In this document: in pieces, positions 5,254 through 12,916 of the stretch
Numbering within the stretch: the first letter of the stretch is position 1
How the letters are laid out: each line of letters starts with the position of its first letter
Assembly: GCA_934597345.1 (NCBI GenBank)
Contig: CAKTRJ010000045.1
Span: 1-14,558, forward strand
Length of the DNA stretch: 14,558 nt
Source of the DNA: an uncultured Oscillospiraceae bacterium
GTDB lineage: Bacteria > Bacillota > Clostridia > Oscillospirales > Oscillospiraceae
Direction of reading: 5' to 3'
The notes under the pieces: model-generated
What the model was told of the DNA's origin: nothing
Database searches by the model: none
The model's input: the letters and a program-made list of their open reading frames with translations, nothing else
Made by a program: the position numbers and the translations under genes

Positions 5254-6513
5254 ATGCAAGCCATTCTGAATTTTTGCGAGCAAACCGGTTTTTACCAGTT
5301 CTTTCAGGGCGATAACTGGAAATGCGCCATCATGATCGTCGTCGCCTGCGTGCTGCTGTTCCTGGGCATCGTCAAGAAGTTTGAGCCGCTGCTGCTGGTG
5401 CCGATCGCCATCGGCATGCTGGTGACCAACCTGCCCGGCGCGGAGATGTATCACGAGATCCTCTTTGCCGGAGGGCATATCCACTGGGATCTGTTCGGCG
5501 GCAATCCCATCACGGCGGAGTTCATCGCCGAGATGCAGGCCGCCGGAGTATCGGAATCGGTGCTCAGCGGCGTGGCCGTGGGCCAGACGGTGTCCGTGGG
5601 CCTCATCGACGTACTGTATCTGGGCATCAAGTTGGGCATCTATCCCTGCCTCATCTTCATGGGCGTGGGCGCCATGACCGACTTCGGCCCGCTGATCGCC
5701 AACCCCAAGAGCCTGCTGCTGGGCGCTGCCGCGCAGCTGGGCATCTTCCTGACCTATGTGGGCTGCCGCCTGCTGGGCTTCACCGGCGCCGAGGCATCCT
5801 CCGTGGGCATCATCGGCGGCGCGGACGGCCCCACCGCCATCTTCGTCACCGCCATGCTGGCTCCGGCCCTACTGGGCCCCATCGCCGTGTCGGCCTATTC
5901 CTATATGGCGCTGGTACCTGTGATCCAGCCGCCTATCATGAAGGCGCTGACCACCAAGGAGGAGCGCCAGATCGTCATGAAGCCCCTGCGTGAGGTCAGC
6001 AAGAAGGAGAAGATCATCTTCCCCATCGTGGTCACCATCTTTGTGGCGCTGCTGGTACCCTCCGCCGCGCCGCTGATCGCCTGCCTGATGTTCGGCAATC
6101 TGGCCAAGGAGTGCGGCGTCACCGACCGGCTCAGCAAGACCATGCAGAACGAGCTGATGAACATCGTCACCATCTTCCTGGGCGTCAGCGTGGGCGCTAC
6201 CGCCACCGGCGCAACGTTCCTCAGCCCCAAGACGCTGATGATCCTGGGCATGGGCATCGTGGCCTTCGGCTTCGGTACCGCAGGCGGCGTGCTGCTGGCC
6301 AAGTTCATGAACCTGTTCCTGAAGGAGAAGATCAATCCCCTTATCGGCTCGGCCGGTGTGTCCGCCGTTCCCATGGCGGCCCGCGTCAGTCAGAAGGTGG
6401 GACAGGAGGCCAACCCCGGCAACTTCCTGCTGATGCATGCCATGGGCCCCAACGTGGCGGGCGTCATCGGCTCCGCCATCGCCGCGGGCGTGCTGATCTC
6501 GCTCTTCGGCTAA
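5254..6513 (+). CDS. oadB: Na+-translocating decarboxylase beta subunit
   Basis: Integral membrane subunit that decarboxylates carboxybiotin and exports Na+ using the released energy. It has 419 aa, with many hydrophobic helices across its length. The invariant [10 protein letters not shown] (about 188-197) contains the Asp known from Klebsiella OadB to be essential for Na+ transport. Other hallmarks are [23 protein letters not shown] (about 130-152) and, near the end, [13 protein letters not shown] and [20 protein letters not shown] precedes the ATG at 5254 by 6 nt; upstream codons in frame belong to the carrier gene's region. A segment between about 71 and 110 ([20 protein letters not shown] onwards) is a longer loop than in the shortest beta subunits. 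The 182 bp after it is a hairpin-rich gap before the carboxyltransferase gene. Confidence 0.95.
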   Translation: MQAILNFCEQTGFYQFFQGDNWKCAIMIVVACVLLFLGIVKKFEPLLLVPIAIGMLVTNLPGAEMYHEILFAGGHIHWDLFGGNPITAEFIAEMQAAGVSESVLSGVAVGQTVSVGLIDVLYLGIKLGIYPCLIFMGVGAMTDFGPLIANPKSLLLGAAAQLGIFLTYVGCRLLGFTGAEASSVGIIGGADGPTAIFVTAMLAPALLGPIAVSAYSYMALVPVIQPPIMKALTTKEERQIVMKPLREVSKKEKIIFPIVVTIFVALLVPSAAPLIACLMFGNLAKECGVTDRLSKTMQNELMNIVTIFLGVSVGATATGATFLSPKTLMILGMGIVAFGFGTAGGVLLAKFMNLFLKEKINPLIGSAGVSAVPMAARVSQKVGQEANPGNFLLMHAMGPNVAGVIGSAIAAGVLISLFG

Positions 6514-6517
6514 CGCC

Positions 6518-6644
6518 TGCATCGCGGCAGGGGCCGCGATGCAATACCTCACGGGCCGCGCCGCAGGCGGCACAGCCCTTCCGGTTTCGCCGCACATTGC
6601 GGCGGGTCGAGGTATTTTTCTGACGCACATGTCGTCAGAAAAAT
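6518..6644. repeat. Hairpin cluster between oadB and oadA
   Basis: At least four stems lie in this gap. TGCATCGCGGC/GCCGCGATGCA (6518-6528/6533-6543) is 11 bp with an AGGG loop. AATACCTC (6543-6550) pairs at long range with GAGGTATT (6609-6616). CGCCGCA/TGCGGCG (6588-6594/6598-6604) has a CAT loop. ATTTTTCTGACG/CGTCAGAAAAAT (6614-6625/6633-6644) is 12 bp with loop CACATGT. None ends in a T run after a GC stem in the + direction except weakly, so a plain terminator is unlikely. The last stem has a relative downstream of mntP. Confidence 0.8.
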
Positions 6645-6653
6645 GATCGAAAT
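6608..6653 (-). repeat. Structured repeat, copy 1 (ACATGTG-loop hairpin)
   Basis: Read on the minus strand it runs ATTTCGATCATTTTT, a stem CTGACG/CGTCAG around loop ACATGTG, then AAAAATACCTCG. Copy 2 at 10801-10848 has the same flanks and loop with different but still paired stem bases. Confidence 0.7.
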
Positions 6654-6695
6654 GATTTTGCTACTCCGAATTTGTGAAGGAGGAAACATTTTTCT

Positions 6696-8132
6696 ATGGA
6701 ATTTTTATCGAATAAACCCCTGCTGATCACCGATACCATCCTGCGTGACGCCCACCAGTCTCAGGCGGCCACCCGTATGACCATCGAGGACATGCTGCCC
6801 GCGCTGGAGACGCTGGATTCCATCGGCTACTACTCCCTGGAGTGCTGGGGCGGTGCCACCTTTGATGCGTGTATGCGCTTCCTGAACGAAGACCCGTGGG
6901 AGCGTCTGCGCACCATCCGCAAGCATGTGAAGAACACCAAGCTGCAAATGCTGTTCCGCGGCCAGAACATTCTGGGCTACAAGCACTATGCCGACGACGT
7001 GGTGGACGCCTTCTGCGCCAAGAGCATTGAAAACGGCATCGACATCATCCGCATTTTCGACGCGCTGAACGACGTGCGCAATCTGGAGCAGGCCATCAAG
7101 TCCACCAAGAAGTACGGCGGACAGGTGGAGGCCACCCTCAGCTACACCATGTCCCCCATCCACAACGAGGCCTATTTCGTGAAGCTGGCCCGCGAGCTGG
7201 AGGACATGGGCGCGGACATGATCTGCATCAAGGACATGGCCAACCTTCTGCTGCCTATGGACGCCTATTCTCTGGTGAAGGCCCTCAAGGAAACGGTGAA
7301 GGTCCCCATCCATCTGCACACCCACAACACCTCCGGCACCGGCGACATGACGCTGCTGATGGCGGCCTATGCCGGTGTGGATATCGTGGACACCGCTTTG
7401 AGTCCCATGGCCAACGGCACCAGCCAGCCCGCCACCGAGTCTCTGGTGGCCACGCTGAAGGGCACCGTCCGCGACACGGGCCTTGATCTGGGCAAGATGT
7501 CCGACGCCGCCGTCCATTTCCGCAAGGTGGCCCAGCGTCTGCAAGACGCCGGCATCCTCGACCCCAAGGTGCTGCGCGTGGACACCAACACACTGCTGTA
7601 TCAGGTGCCGGGCGGCATGCTCAGCAACCTGATCTCCCAGCTGAAGCAGGCGGGCAAGGAGGACAAGTACTACGACGTGCTGGCAGAGATCCCCCGCGTC
7701 CGCAAGGACTTCGGCTATCCCCCGCTGGTGACGCCCTCCAGCCAGATCGTGGGCACCCAGGCCGTCATGAACATCATCATGGGCGAGCGGTACAAGACCT
7801 TCCCCAAGGAGAGCCGCGCCATGCTGAAGGGCGAATACGGCAAGCTGCCCGGCGAGGTCAACGAGGAGGTGCGCGCCAAGGCGGGCATCGCCCCCGAGGA
7901 CGTGATCACCTGCCGTCCCGCCGACCTGCTGGAGCCGGAGCTGGAGAAGTACCGCACCGAGTACAAGGACATCGCCAAGAGCGACGAGGACGTGCTGAGC
8001 CTTGCTCTGTTCCCGCAGGTGGCTCCCAAGTTCATCGAGAAGCGGGATCATCCCGCGGCCGCCCCTGCGGCAGCGCCTGCCGCCCCGAAGCCCGCCGCTG
8101 TCCGTGAGCTCTATGTGGAGTGGAAGGGATAA
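6696..8132 (+). CDS. oadA: Oxaloacetate decarboxylase carboxyltransferase (alpha) subunit
   Basis: Transfers the carboxyl group of oxaloacetate to biotin, giving pyruvate. It has 478 aa. The DRE-TIM (HMGL-like) barrel is shown by ITDTILRDAHQS (metal Asp18), CIKDMAN (Lys179, the carbamylated active-site Lys) and HLHTHNTSG (His208 and His210, metal ligands). The conserved carboxylase domain follows, with TPSSQIVGTQAV and GEYGKLPGEVN. The C-terminus ends in an Ala/Pro-rich linker and VRELYVEWKG with no biotin domain; the carrier is the separate gene at 4899. The fold points to oxaloacetate (or pyruvate carboxylase type B) chemistry rather than a CoA-ester decarboxylase. AAGGAGG lies 10 nt before the ATG. 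It is separated from oadB by a hairpin-rich gap without a clear promoter, so it is probably co-transcribed. Confidence 0.94.
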   Translation: MEFLSNKPLLITDTILRDAHQSQAATRMTIEDMLPALETLDSIGYYSLECWGGATFDACMRFLNEDPWERLRTIRKHVKNTKLQMLFRGQNILGYKHYADDVVDAFCAKSIENGIDIIRIFDALNDVRNLEQAIKSTKKYGGQVEATLSYTMSPIHNEAYFVKLARELEDMGADMICIKDMANLLLPMDAYSLVKALKETVKVPIHLHTHNTSGTGDMTLLMAAYAGVDIVDTALSPMANGTSQPATESLVATLKGTVRDTGLDLGKMSDAAVHFRKVAQRLQDAGILDPKVLRVDTNTLLYQVPGGMLSNLISQLKQAGKEDKYYDVLAEIPRVRKDFGYPPLVTPSSQIVGTQAVMNIIMGERYKTFPKESRAMLKGEYGKLPGEVNEEVRAKAGIAPEDVITCRPADLLEPELEKYRTEYKDIAKSDEDVLSLALFPQVAPKFIEKRDHPAAAPAAAPAAPKPAAVRELYVEWKG

Positions 8133-8145
8133 AACTTCTGTTTAC

Positions 8146-8180
8146 AAAAATATGCCGGTCGTATTGACCGGCATATTTTT
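8146..8180 (+). terminator. Terminator of the oad operon
   Basis: AAAAATATGCCGGTC (8146-8160), loop GTATT, GACCGGCATATTTTT (8166-8180): a 15-bp perfect stem followed by CTTTTT. Confidence 0.95.
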
Positions 8181-8185
8181 CTTTT

Positions 8186-8252
8186 TGCGAAATTTTTCTA
8201 AAATATGTGTTGACTATTTCGCACATCTCTGCTATTATGAAAGTGCGAAATA
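8186..8252 (+). promoter_or_regulatory. Promoter and repeated operator of the membrane protein/XRE pair
   Basis: TTGACT (8210-8215), 17 bp, TATTAT (8233-8238). TATTTCGCAC (8215-8224) and GTGCGAAATA (8243-8252) are perfect 10-bp inverted arms, 18 nt apart, that bracket the -10. A third half-site, TGCGAAAT, lies upstream at 8186-8193. This is a likely target for the XRE regulator encoded in the same operon. Confidence 0.75.
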
Positions 8253-8290
8253 TATCACATACTTATCAAATCATACAAGGAGGGCACATC

Positions 8291-8719
8291 ATGGAGCGTA
8301 CAAAAAACATCCGAAGCCGAAGCATTTACTCAAAGCTGTGGGGCCGGGTCATGACCTGCGGCTATCTGTTTCTTCTTTCGCTGCTGAAATGCCTTGCCGG
8401 TGTTTCATCCGCAACGATCAGCAACATTTGGACGGCCGGCGCCATCGCATTGGTGCTGTTCGCTATTTATCAGGCCGTTGTCCCACTGGAAAACGAGGAC
8501 GAAATGGTCATGATCCTCTACGCCAAAGCCAATGCGCTGTCCGACACCATTACACAGATCGGGCTGACGGTCATTGCCTGCTTGCTGTGCGTGCGGTACT
8601 ATCAGCATGACTTTTCCATTCCGTCCGAGGCGGTGGTAGCTGTGATCACCGGGCTCATGCTTCTGGTGGCGGTCATCCGCCTGATCTCCGTATTCTACAA
8701 CAGCAGAAGGGGTGTATGA
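8291..8719 (+). CDS. Four-helix membrane protein of an XRE-linked pair
   Basis: Unassigned integral membrane protein, 142 aa. Four hydrophobic segments are seen at about 20-40, 45-66, 88-106 and 115-138, with a basic N-terminus (MERTKNIRSRS) and a basic end (NSRRGV), and a charged loop ENEDEM between helices two and three. No enzymatic motif. AGGAGGG lies 7 nt before the ATG at 8291. It overlaps the following XRE gene by four bases (ATGA), so the two are translationally coupled. Small multi-span membrane proteins followed by a short XRE regulator are common in Firmicutes, often with unknown signals or as antimicrobial-stress modules. A role in sensing or being controlled by the XRE partner is inference. 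Confidence 0.85.
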   Translation: MERTKNIRSRSIYSKLWGRVMTCGYLFLLSLLKCLAGVSSATISNIWTAGAIALVLFAIYQAVVPLENEDEMVMILYAKANALSDTITQIGLTVIACLLCVRYYQHDFSIPSEAVVAVITGLMLLVAVIRLISVFYNSRRGV

Positions 8720-8928
8720 CCATGCCCGCCCATATCGTTGCCAATATCAAGTTTTATCGCGACAAGTTCAACGTCACCCAAAAGGAGTTGGCGGAAGCCG
8801 TCAACGTCCGGCGCGAGACTATTGTTAATCTCGAAAACGGCAAATATAACCCCTCCCTGAAGCTGGGTATGGAGATCGCGCAGTTTTTCGGTGTTACCGT
8901 GGAAGAGATTTTTTCACTGCAACCGTAG
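8716..8928 (+). CDS. Short XRE-family (Cro/CI-type) transcriptional regulator
   Basis: 70-aa single-domain DNA-binding protein. The five-helix HTH is nearly the whole protein: IKFYRDKFNVTQKELAEAVN, then VRRETIVNLENGKYNPSLKL (recognition helix around RRETIVNLE), then AQFFGVTVEEIFSL, the consensus ending of the YozG-like short XRE group. The ATG at 8716 overlaps the stop of the membrane protein gene (ATGA); a second ATG at 8722 is possible. AGAAGGGG lies before it. It probably binds the inverted repeat at the operon promoter (8215-8252) and so regulates itself and the membrane protein. Confidence 0.92.
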   Translation: MTMPAHIVANIKFYRDKFNVTQKELAEAVNVRRETIVNLENGKYNPSLKLGMEIAQFFGVTVEEIFSLQP

Positions 8929-8948
8929 GCAAAACCACGAAATTCCGC

Positions 8949-8978
8949 TTGCTGTACCGAGAAAGGTCATGGTACAAT
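8949..8978 (+). promoter_or_regulatory. Possible promoter of the broken small gene
   Basis: TTGCTG (8949-8954), 18 bp, TACAAT (8973-8978). TGTACC (8953-8958) and GGTACA (8971-8976) form an inverted repeat spanning the spacer, so the promoter may be controlled. Moderate match only. Confidence 0.45.
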
Positions 8979-9024
8979 GAAAATACAGTCGATGAAACGG
9001 GGCTTTATGAAGGATCGTGATCAT

Positions 9025-9333
9025 ATGAAAGCAAAGAAATGGTTGATTCCAGTCGCGGTAATTGGTATGGTCTTTGTGCTGTGATTCACAGGCATCATCC
9101 CCAAGCAGGTTGCCAGAATATCCGGCACAAACTATGTAAATGAACATTTCCCGGAAATGCAGTTGGAATGTACCGGTGTAGAGTGGGCGGATACCTACGG
9201 CGATTATCTGATCACGTTCAATGGCACTGACGAAAGCGTATACAGCTGCGTGATCGGGCCGAAGTACCTTCCTGTTTCCTTGGGACAGGGTCTCTTTGCC
9301 ATCGAAAGTGATTACGCGAAGAATTACAAGTAA
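9025..9333 (+). pseudogene. Small secreted/membrane protein gene broken by an in-frame TGA
   Basis: A 102-codon frame read without interruption except for TGA at 9082-9084 (codon 20). The first part, MKAKKWLIPVAVIGMVFVL, is a signal or transmembrane segment; after the stop it continues FTGIIPKQVARISGTNYV, then NEHFPEMQLECTGVEWADTYGDYLITF and so on to a TAA at 9331. The shape (N-terminal helix, then HFPE... and GDYLITF) resembles the small DUF3139-like proteins of Firmicutes, a tentative match. AAGGA precedes the ATG at 9025; in-frame ATGs at 9007 and 8992 are alternatives. The downstream frame keeps sensible codon use, so the mutation looks recent. Sequencing error, or read-through with TGA read as Trp, are the other readings. 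Confidence 0.75.
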
Positions 9334-9460
9334 AGCTTTCGACCTGTCGTTATCAACAGCACCGCCAAAAACTCACATAACGTAGCAAGAGGTATGAAAA
9401 TCAAAATAGAAAAGGCCGTTTTAGCTCTAAAGATATAAATTAACGAAGGAGCGTAATTGT

Positions 9461-9778
9461 ATGAAAAAGTTGATAGCACTAGTGTTAGCATTGGTTTGTG
9501 TGCTTGCTATGACAGGCTGTAGAAAATCGAATAATGGGGACTACCCTGCAACAATAATGGTAAATGGACTCAACTACTATTCAACCGATCGTGCTGTTCC
9601 CGTTGAAGTAGATGAGAGTGTTATCCAGTACACCACTTCATATGCAGAGAATGGTATTCCTCAAAAAGACGGTGAGGCAAACTTCAACAGAGACTTGGGA
9701 ACCCCCTATGCTGTTATTGAGGACAACTTAGTAGTTGTCCTTATGGATAATGAGTGGATAGAATTCAAAGCAAAGTAA
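9461..9778 (+). CDS. Small lipoprotein of unknown function
   Basis: 105-aa predicted lipoprotein. KK, a hydrophobic stretch (LIALVLALVCVLA) and the lipobox LAMTGC place the lipidated Cys at about residue 20, so the mature 86-residue part sits on the outer face of the membrane. The mature part has no known motif that I recognise; it contains VNGLNYYSTDRAVPVEVDES and later VEPI-free short beta-rich segments such as AVIEDNLVVVLMDNEWIEF. GAAGGAG lies before the ATG. The gene is clearly richer in A and T than oad, mntP or ffh around it, which suggests acquisition. No clear promoter in 9334-9460, where I see only AT-rich sequence. A terminator follows at 9851. Confidence 0.85.
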   Translation: MKKLIALVLALVCVLAMTGCRKSNNGDYPATIMVNGLNYYSTDRAVPVEVDESVIQYTTSYAENGIPQKDGEANFNRDLGTPYAVIEDNLVVVLMDNEWIEFKAK

Positions 9779-9850
9779 GTTCAATTCCAGTTTACGAAAG
9801 CAGTGATTATGGCAAGCACAGATGGGTAATTCACTACGAACGATAAAATG

Positions 9851-9888
9851 AAGAAGCTGATGTCCACACAGGATGCCAGCTTCTTTTT
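9851..9888 (+). terminator. Terminator after the lipoprotein gene
   Basis: AAGAAGCTG (9851-9859) pairs with CAGCTTCTT (9877-9885), with an inner TCC/GGA helix, followed by TTT. It lies 72 bp after the lipoprotein stop. Confidence 0.85.
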
Positions 9889-9955
9889 ATATGTGATTCG
9901 TTTACTCAGAGAATTTTCCCCCACAAGCCATAGGCCATTCTCCGCGCTTTCGTGA

Positions 9956-9984
9956 TTGACTTTCCCTCCCCTATCTGCTATACT
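9956..9984 (+). promoter_or_regulatory. mntP promoter
   Basis: TTGACT (9956-9961), 17 bp, TATACT (9979-9984). Transcription would start near 9991 and leave a leader of about 180 nt before mntP. Confidence 0.85.
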
Positions 9985-9987
9985 AAC

Positions 9988-10150
9988 ATTTGTTGGGGGA
10001 GTAGTCGGCGCAGATCGTGCGCGGTATGTCAACATGCTGGCAAACGCCTGGTATACCTTAATTGATGAGACTCATACAGTCGGAAGGCCGTATGTGTCTC
10101 AAGTTAGCAAGTGCTTACATGAGCGGATACGAGTCGTATCCGCTCATTTT
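9988..10150 (+). promoter_or_regulatory. Probable yybP-ykoY manganese riboswitch in the mntP leader
   Basis: The leader begins with GGGGGAGTAG (9995-10004), the conserved loop motif of this Mn2+ aptamer. A GCGC/GCGC helix follows, then GTCAACATGCTGG...GCCTGG and the closing ATTGATGAGAC (10061-10071), all in the order of the yybP-ykoY class. TGAGAC-CATAC (10066-10077) can pair with GTATG-GTCTCA (10090-10101). A strong hairpin TGAGCGGATAC/GTATCCGCTCA (10120-10146) followed by TTTTATA looks like the terminator of the expression platform. Known members precede Mn2+ exporters such as mntP and turn them on with Mn2+. The outer P1 helix is weak in my fold, so the exact limits are uncertain. Confidence 0.78.
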
Positions 10151-10172
10151 ATATGGATGTGAGGACGCAATC

Positions 10173-10760
10173 ATGGGATTTCTGGAACTGTTTTTGCTGG
10201 CGGTGGGGCTGAGCATGGACGCCTTCGCCGTGTCGGTATGCAAGGGCCTTGCCATGCAGAAGGTCACCTTCCGCAGCGCCGCCATCTGCGGCGTATGGTT
10301 CGGCGGCTTTCAGGCGCTGATGCCCTTTATCGGCTATCTGCTGGGTGCGGGCTTTGAAAAGTACATCAATGCCGTAGCGTCGTGGATCGCCTTCGTGCTG
10401 CTGGCACTGATCGGCGGCAACATGATTCGCGAGGCTCTCAGCAAGGAGGAGGAAAACGCCTCCGCCGCACTGGATGTGAAAACCATGTTCCTGATGGCGG
10501 TTGCCACCAGCATCGACGCGCTGGCCGTGGGCATCACCTTCGCCTGCGTGCCGGTGGAGATCATGGCCGCCAGCCAGCTGATGAACACCGTTGTGGCCGT
10601 CTGTCTTATTGGCCTGACTACCTTCACCATCTCCTGCATCGGCGTCAAGGCCGGCAGCGTGTTCGGCGCCCGCTACAAGTCCAAGGCGGAGTTCGTGGGC
10701 GGCGCGATCCTGATGCTCATCGGCGTCAAGATCCTGCTGGAGCACCTGGGGGTACTGTAA
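10173..10760 (+). CDS. mntP: Manganese efflux protein MntP
   Basis: Membrane exporter that removes excess Mn2+. It has 195 aa, the usual length, with six predicted hydrophobic helices in two related halves. The first half starts with LAVGLSMDAFAVSVCKG and the second has MAVATSIDALAVGITF; the membrane Asp in SMDAFAVS and SIDALAVG is the family hallmark and is needed for transport in E. coli MntP. GGNMIREAL in the middle loop and GAILMLIGVKILLEHLG at the end are also typical. I chose the ATG at 10173, which follows GAGG and lies after the leader hairpin; an earlier in-frame codon at 10062 is inside the riboswitch. Regulation is probably by the Mn2+ riboswitch just upstream. It converges with the khpA operon. 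Confidence 0.95.
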   Translation: MGFLELFLLAVGLSMDAFAVSVCKGLAMQKVTFRSAAICGVWFGGFQALMPFIGYLLGAGFEKYINAVASWIAFVLLALIGGNMIREALSKEEENASAALDVKTMFLMAVATSIDALAVGITFACVPVEIMAASQLMNTVVAVCLIGLTTFTISCIGVKAGSVFGARYKSKAEFVGGAILMLIGVKILLEHLGVL

Positions 10761-10774
10761 AAAGCTTCGCAGAA

Positions 10775-10943
10775 TTCGCCGCCCGCCATGGCGGCGAACA
10801 ATTTGGATCATTTTTTGCCGCGACATGTGCGTGGCAAAAAATACTCTGCGCGGAGAGAGTGTTTTTTCGTCCATTTATGGACGGAAAAGCGCGGGTCGGA
10901 GCGATTCCTATTTTGTCAAAAAAGGCATAGTCTTTTTTGACAA
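10775..10943. repeat. Hairpin array downstream of mntP
   Basis: Five stems follow one another before the terminator. TTCGCCGCC/GGCGGCGAA lies at 10775-10798. TTTTTTGCCGCG/CGTGGCAAAAAA (one G-T pair) lies at 10811-10841 with loop ACATGTG. AATACTCT/AGAGTGTT lies at 10840-10863. A stem centred on CGTCCAT-TT-ATGGACG, with T and A/G flanks, lies at 10862-10889. TTGTCAAAAAA/TTTTTTGACAA lies at 10913-10943. No coding frame of note. Most stems are T-rich on one side and A-rich on the other. Confidence 0.85.
10801..10848 (+). repeat. Structured repeat, copy 2 (ACATGTG-loop hairpin)
   Basis: ATTTGGATCATTTTTT, a stem TTGCCGCG/CGTGGCAA around loop ACATGTG, then AAAAAATACTCTG. Same layout as copy 1 on the minus strand at 6608-6653. 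The second helix that follows also covaries (AATACTCT/AGAGTGTT here, AATACCTC/GAGGTATT there). Confidence 0.7.
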
Positions 10944-10946
10944 GCT

Positions 10947-10982
10947 AAAAAACCAGGCATCCTGACGGATGCCTGGTTTTTT
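10947..10982. terminator. Bidirectional terminator between mntP and khpA
   Basis: AAAAAACCAGGCATCC, loop TGAC, GGATGCCTGGTTTTTT: 16 bp without mismatch, T-run on both strands. It closes the ylxM-ffh-rpsP-khpA operon 12 bp after khpA and also stops transcripts from mntP. Confidence 0.96.
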
Positions 10983-10994
10983 GATTGACCTGTT

Positions 10995-11225
10995 TCAGTC
11001 AACGATATCCACAGAAACTTTGGCGCCTGTACGCTGGGCGTAGGAGCGCACCACGGTGCGGATCTCCTTAGCGATGCGACCCTGACGGCCGATCACCTTG
11101 CCCATATCCTCGGGGGCAACGCGCAGCTCCAGCGTCAGCTCGTCGCCGTTCTCGACCTCGGTCACGGTGACCTGGTCGGGATGCTGGACGAGGCTTCTGG
11201 CGATATAGAGCAGCAATTCCTTCAT
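10995..11225 (-). CDS. khpA: KH-domain RNA-binding protein KhpA
   Basis: Small single KH-domain protein (76 aa) that binds RNA, often with KhpB/Jag, and influences cell division and elongation in Gram-positive bacteria. The type II KH fold is seen with the binding loop GKVIGRQGRIAKEIR (about 42-56, GxxG as GRQG) and the closing VSVDIVD. It follows rpsP on the same strand after 15 bp and is last in the operon. The start at 11225 is the common MKELLLYIARSLVQHPD. Confidence 0.95.
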   Translation of the reverse strand: MKELLLYIARSLVQHPDQVTVTEVENGDELTLELRVAPEDMGKVIGRQGRIAKEIRTVVRSYAQRTGAKVSVDIVD

Positions 11226-11240
11226 GGCTTGCCCTCGGAC

Positions 11241-11480
11241 TTACAGAACGTCGACCTTCTTCAGCAGGGCGCGGACGGTATCGGTGGGCTGAGCGCCGGT
11301 CTTGATCCACTCGCGGGCGCGGTCGGCGTCGATCTTGATCTCGGCGGGGTTCACGCAGGGATTGTAAGTGCCGATCTCCTCGATGAAGCGGCCATCACGG
11401 GGATAGCGGCTGTCAGCGACGACCACGCGGTAGTAAGGAGCCTTCTTGGCGCCCATTCTTCTCAGTCTGATCTTAACCAT
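11241..11480 (-). CDS. rpsP: 30S ribosomal protein S16
   Basis: Ribosomal protein S16 of the small subunit body, 79 aa. The start [25 protein letters not shown] is the conserved N-terminus, followed by [12 protein letters not shown] and the segment with [19 protein letters not shown] chose the ATG at 11480, preceded by GGAGG 8 nt upstream; the longer frame adds five residues without a ribosome site. It sits between ffh (57 bp upstream) and khpA (15 bp downstream), the usual ffh-rpsP-khpA order. The rimM, trmD and rplS genes that often follow are absent here because the operon ends at khpA. Confidence 0.97.
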   Translation of the reverse strand: MVKIRLRRMGAKKAPYYRVVVADSRYPRDGRFIEEIGTYNPCVNPAEIKIDADRAREWIKTGAQPTDTVRALLKKVDVL

Positions 11481-11537
11481 GGTTTTTTCCTCCAAAATAA
11501 ATTATTTGTTTGTCATGTATCATAAATGCCGGGGCAC

Positions 11538-12914
<1,377 letters not shown>

Positions 12915-12916
12915 AT

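Noticed and set aside
6518..6543. 11-bp GC hairpin after oadB as an intrinsic terminator
   Set aside because: No T run follows (ATACCTC), and oadA lies downstream with no own promoter, so full termination is unlikely.
6705..8051. 448-codon open frame opposite oadA
   Set aside because: Antisense shadow with His/Gln/Val bias typical of G+C-rich coding strands; oadA is unmistakable.
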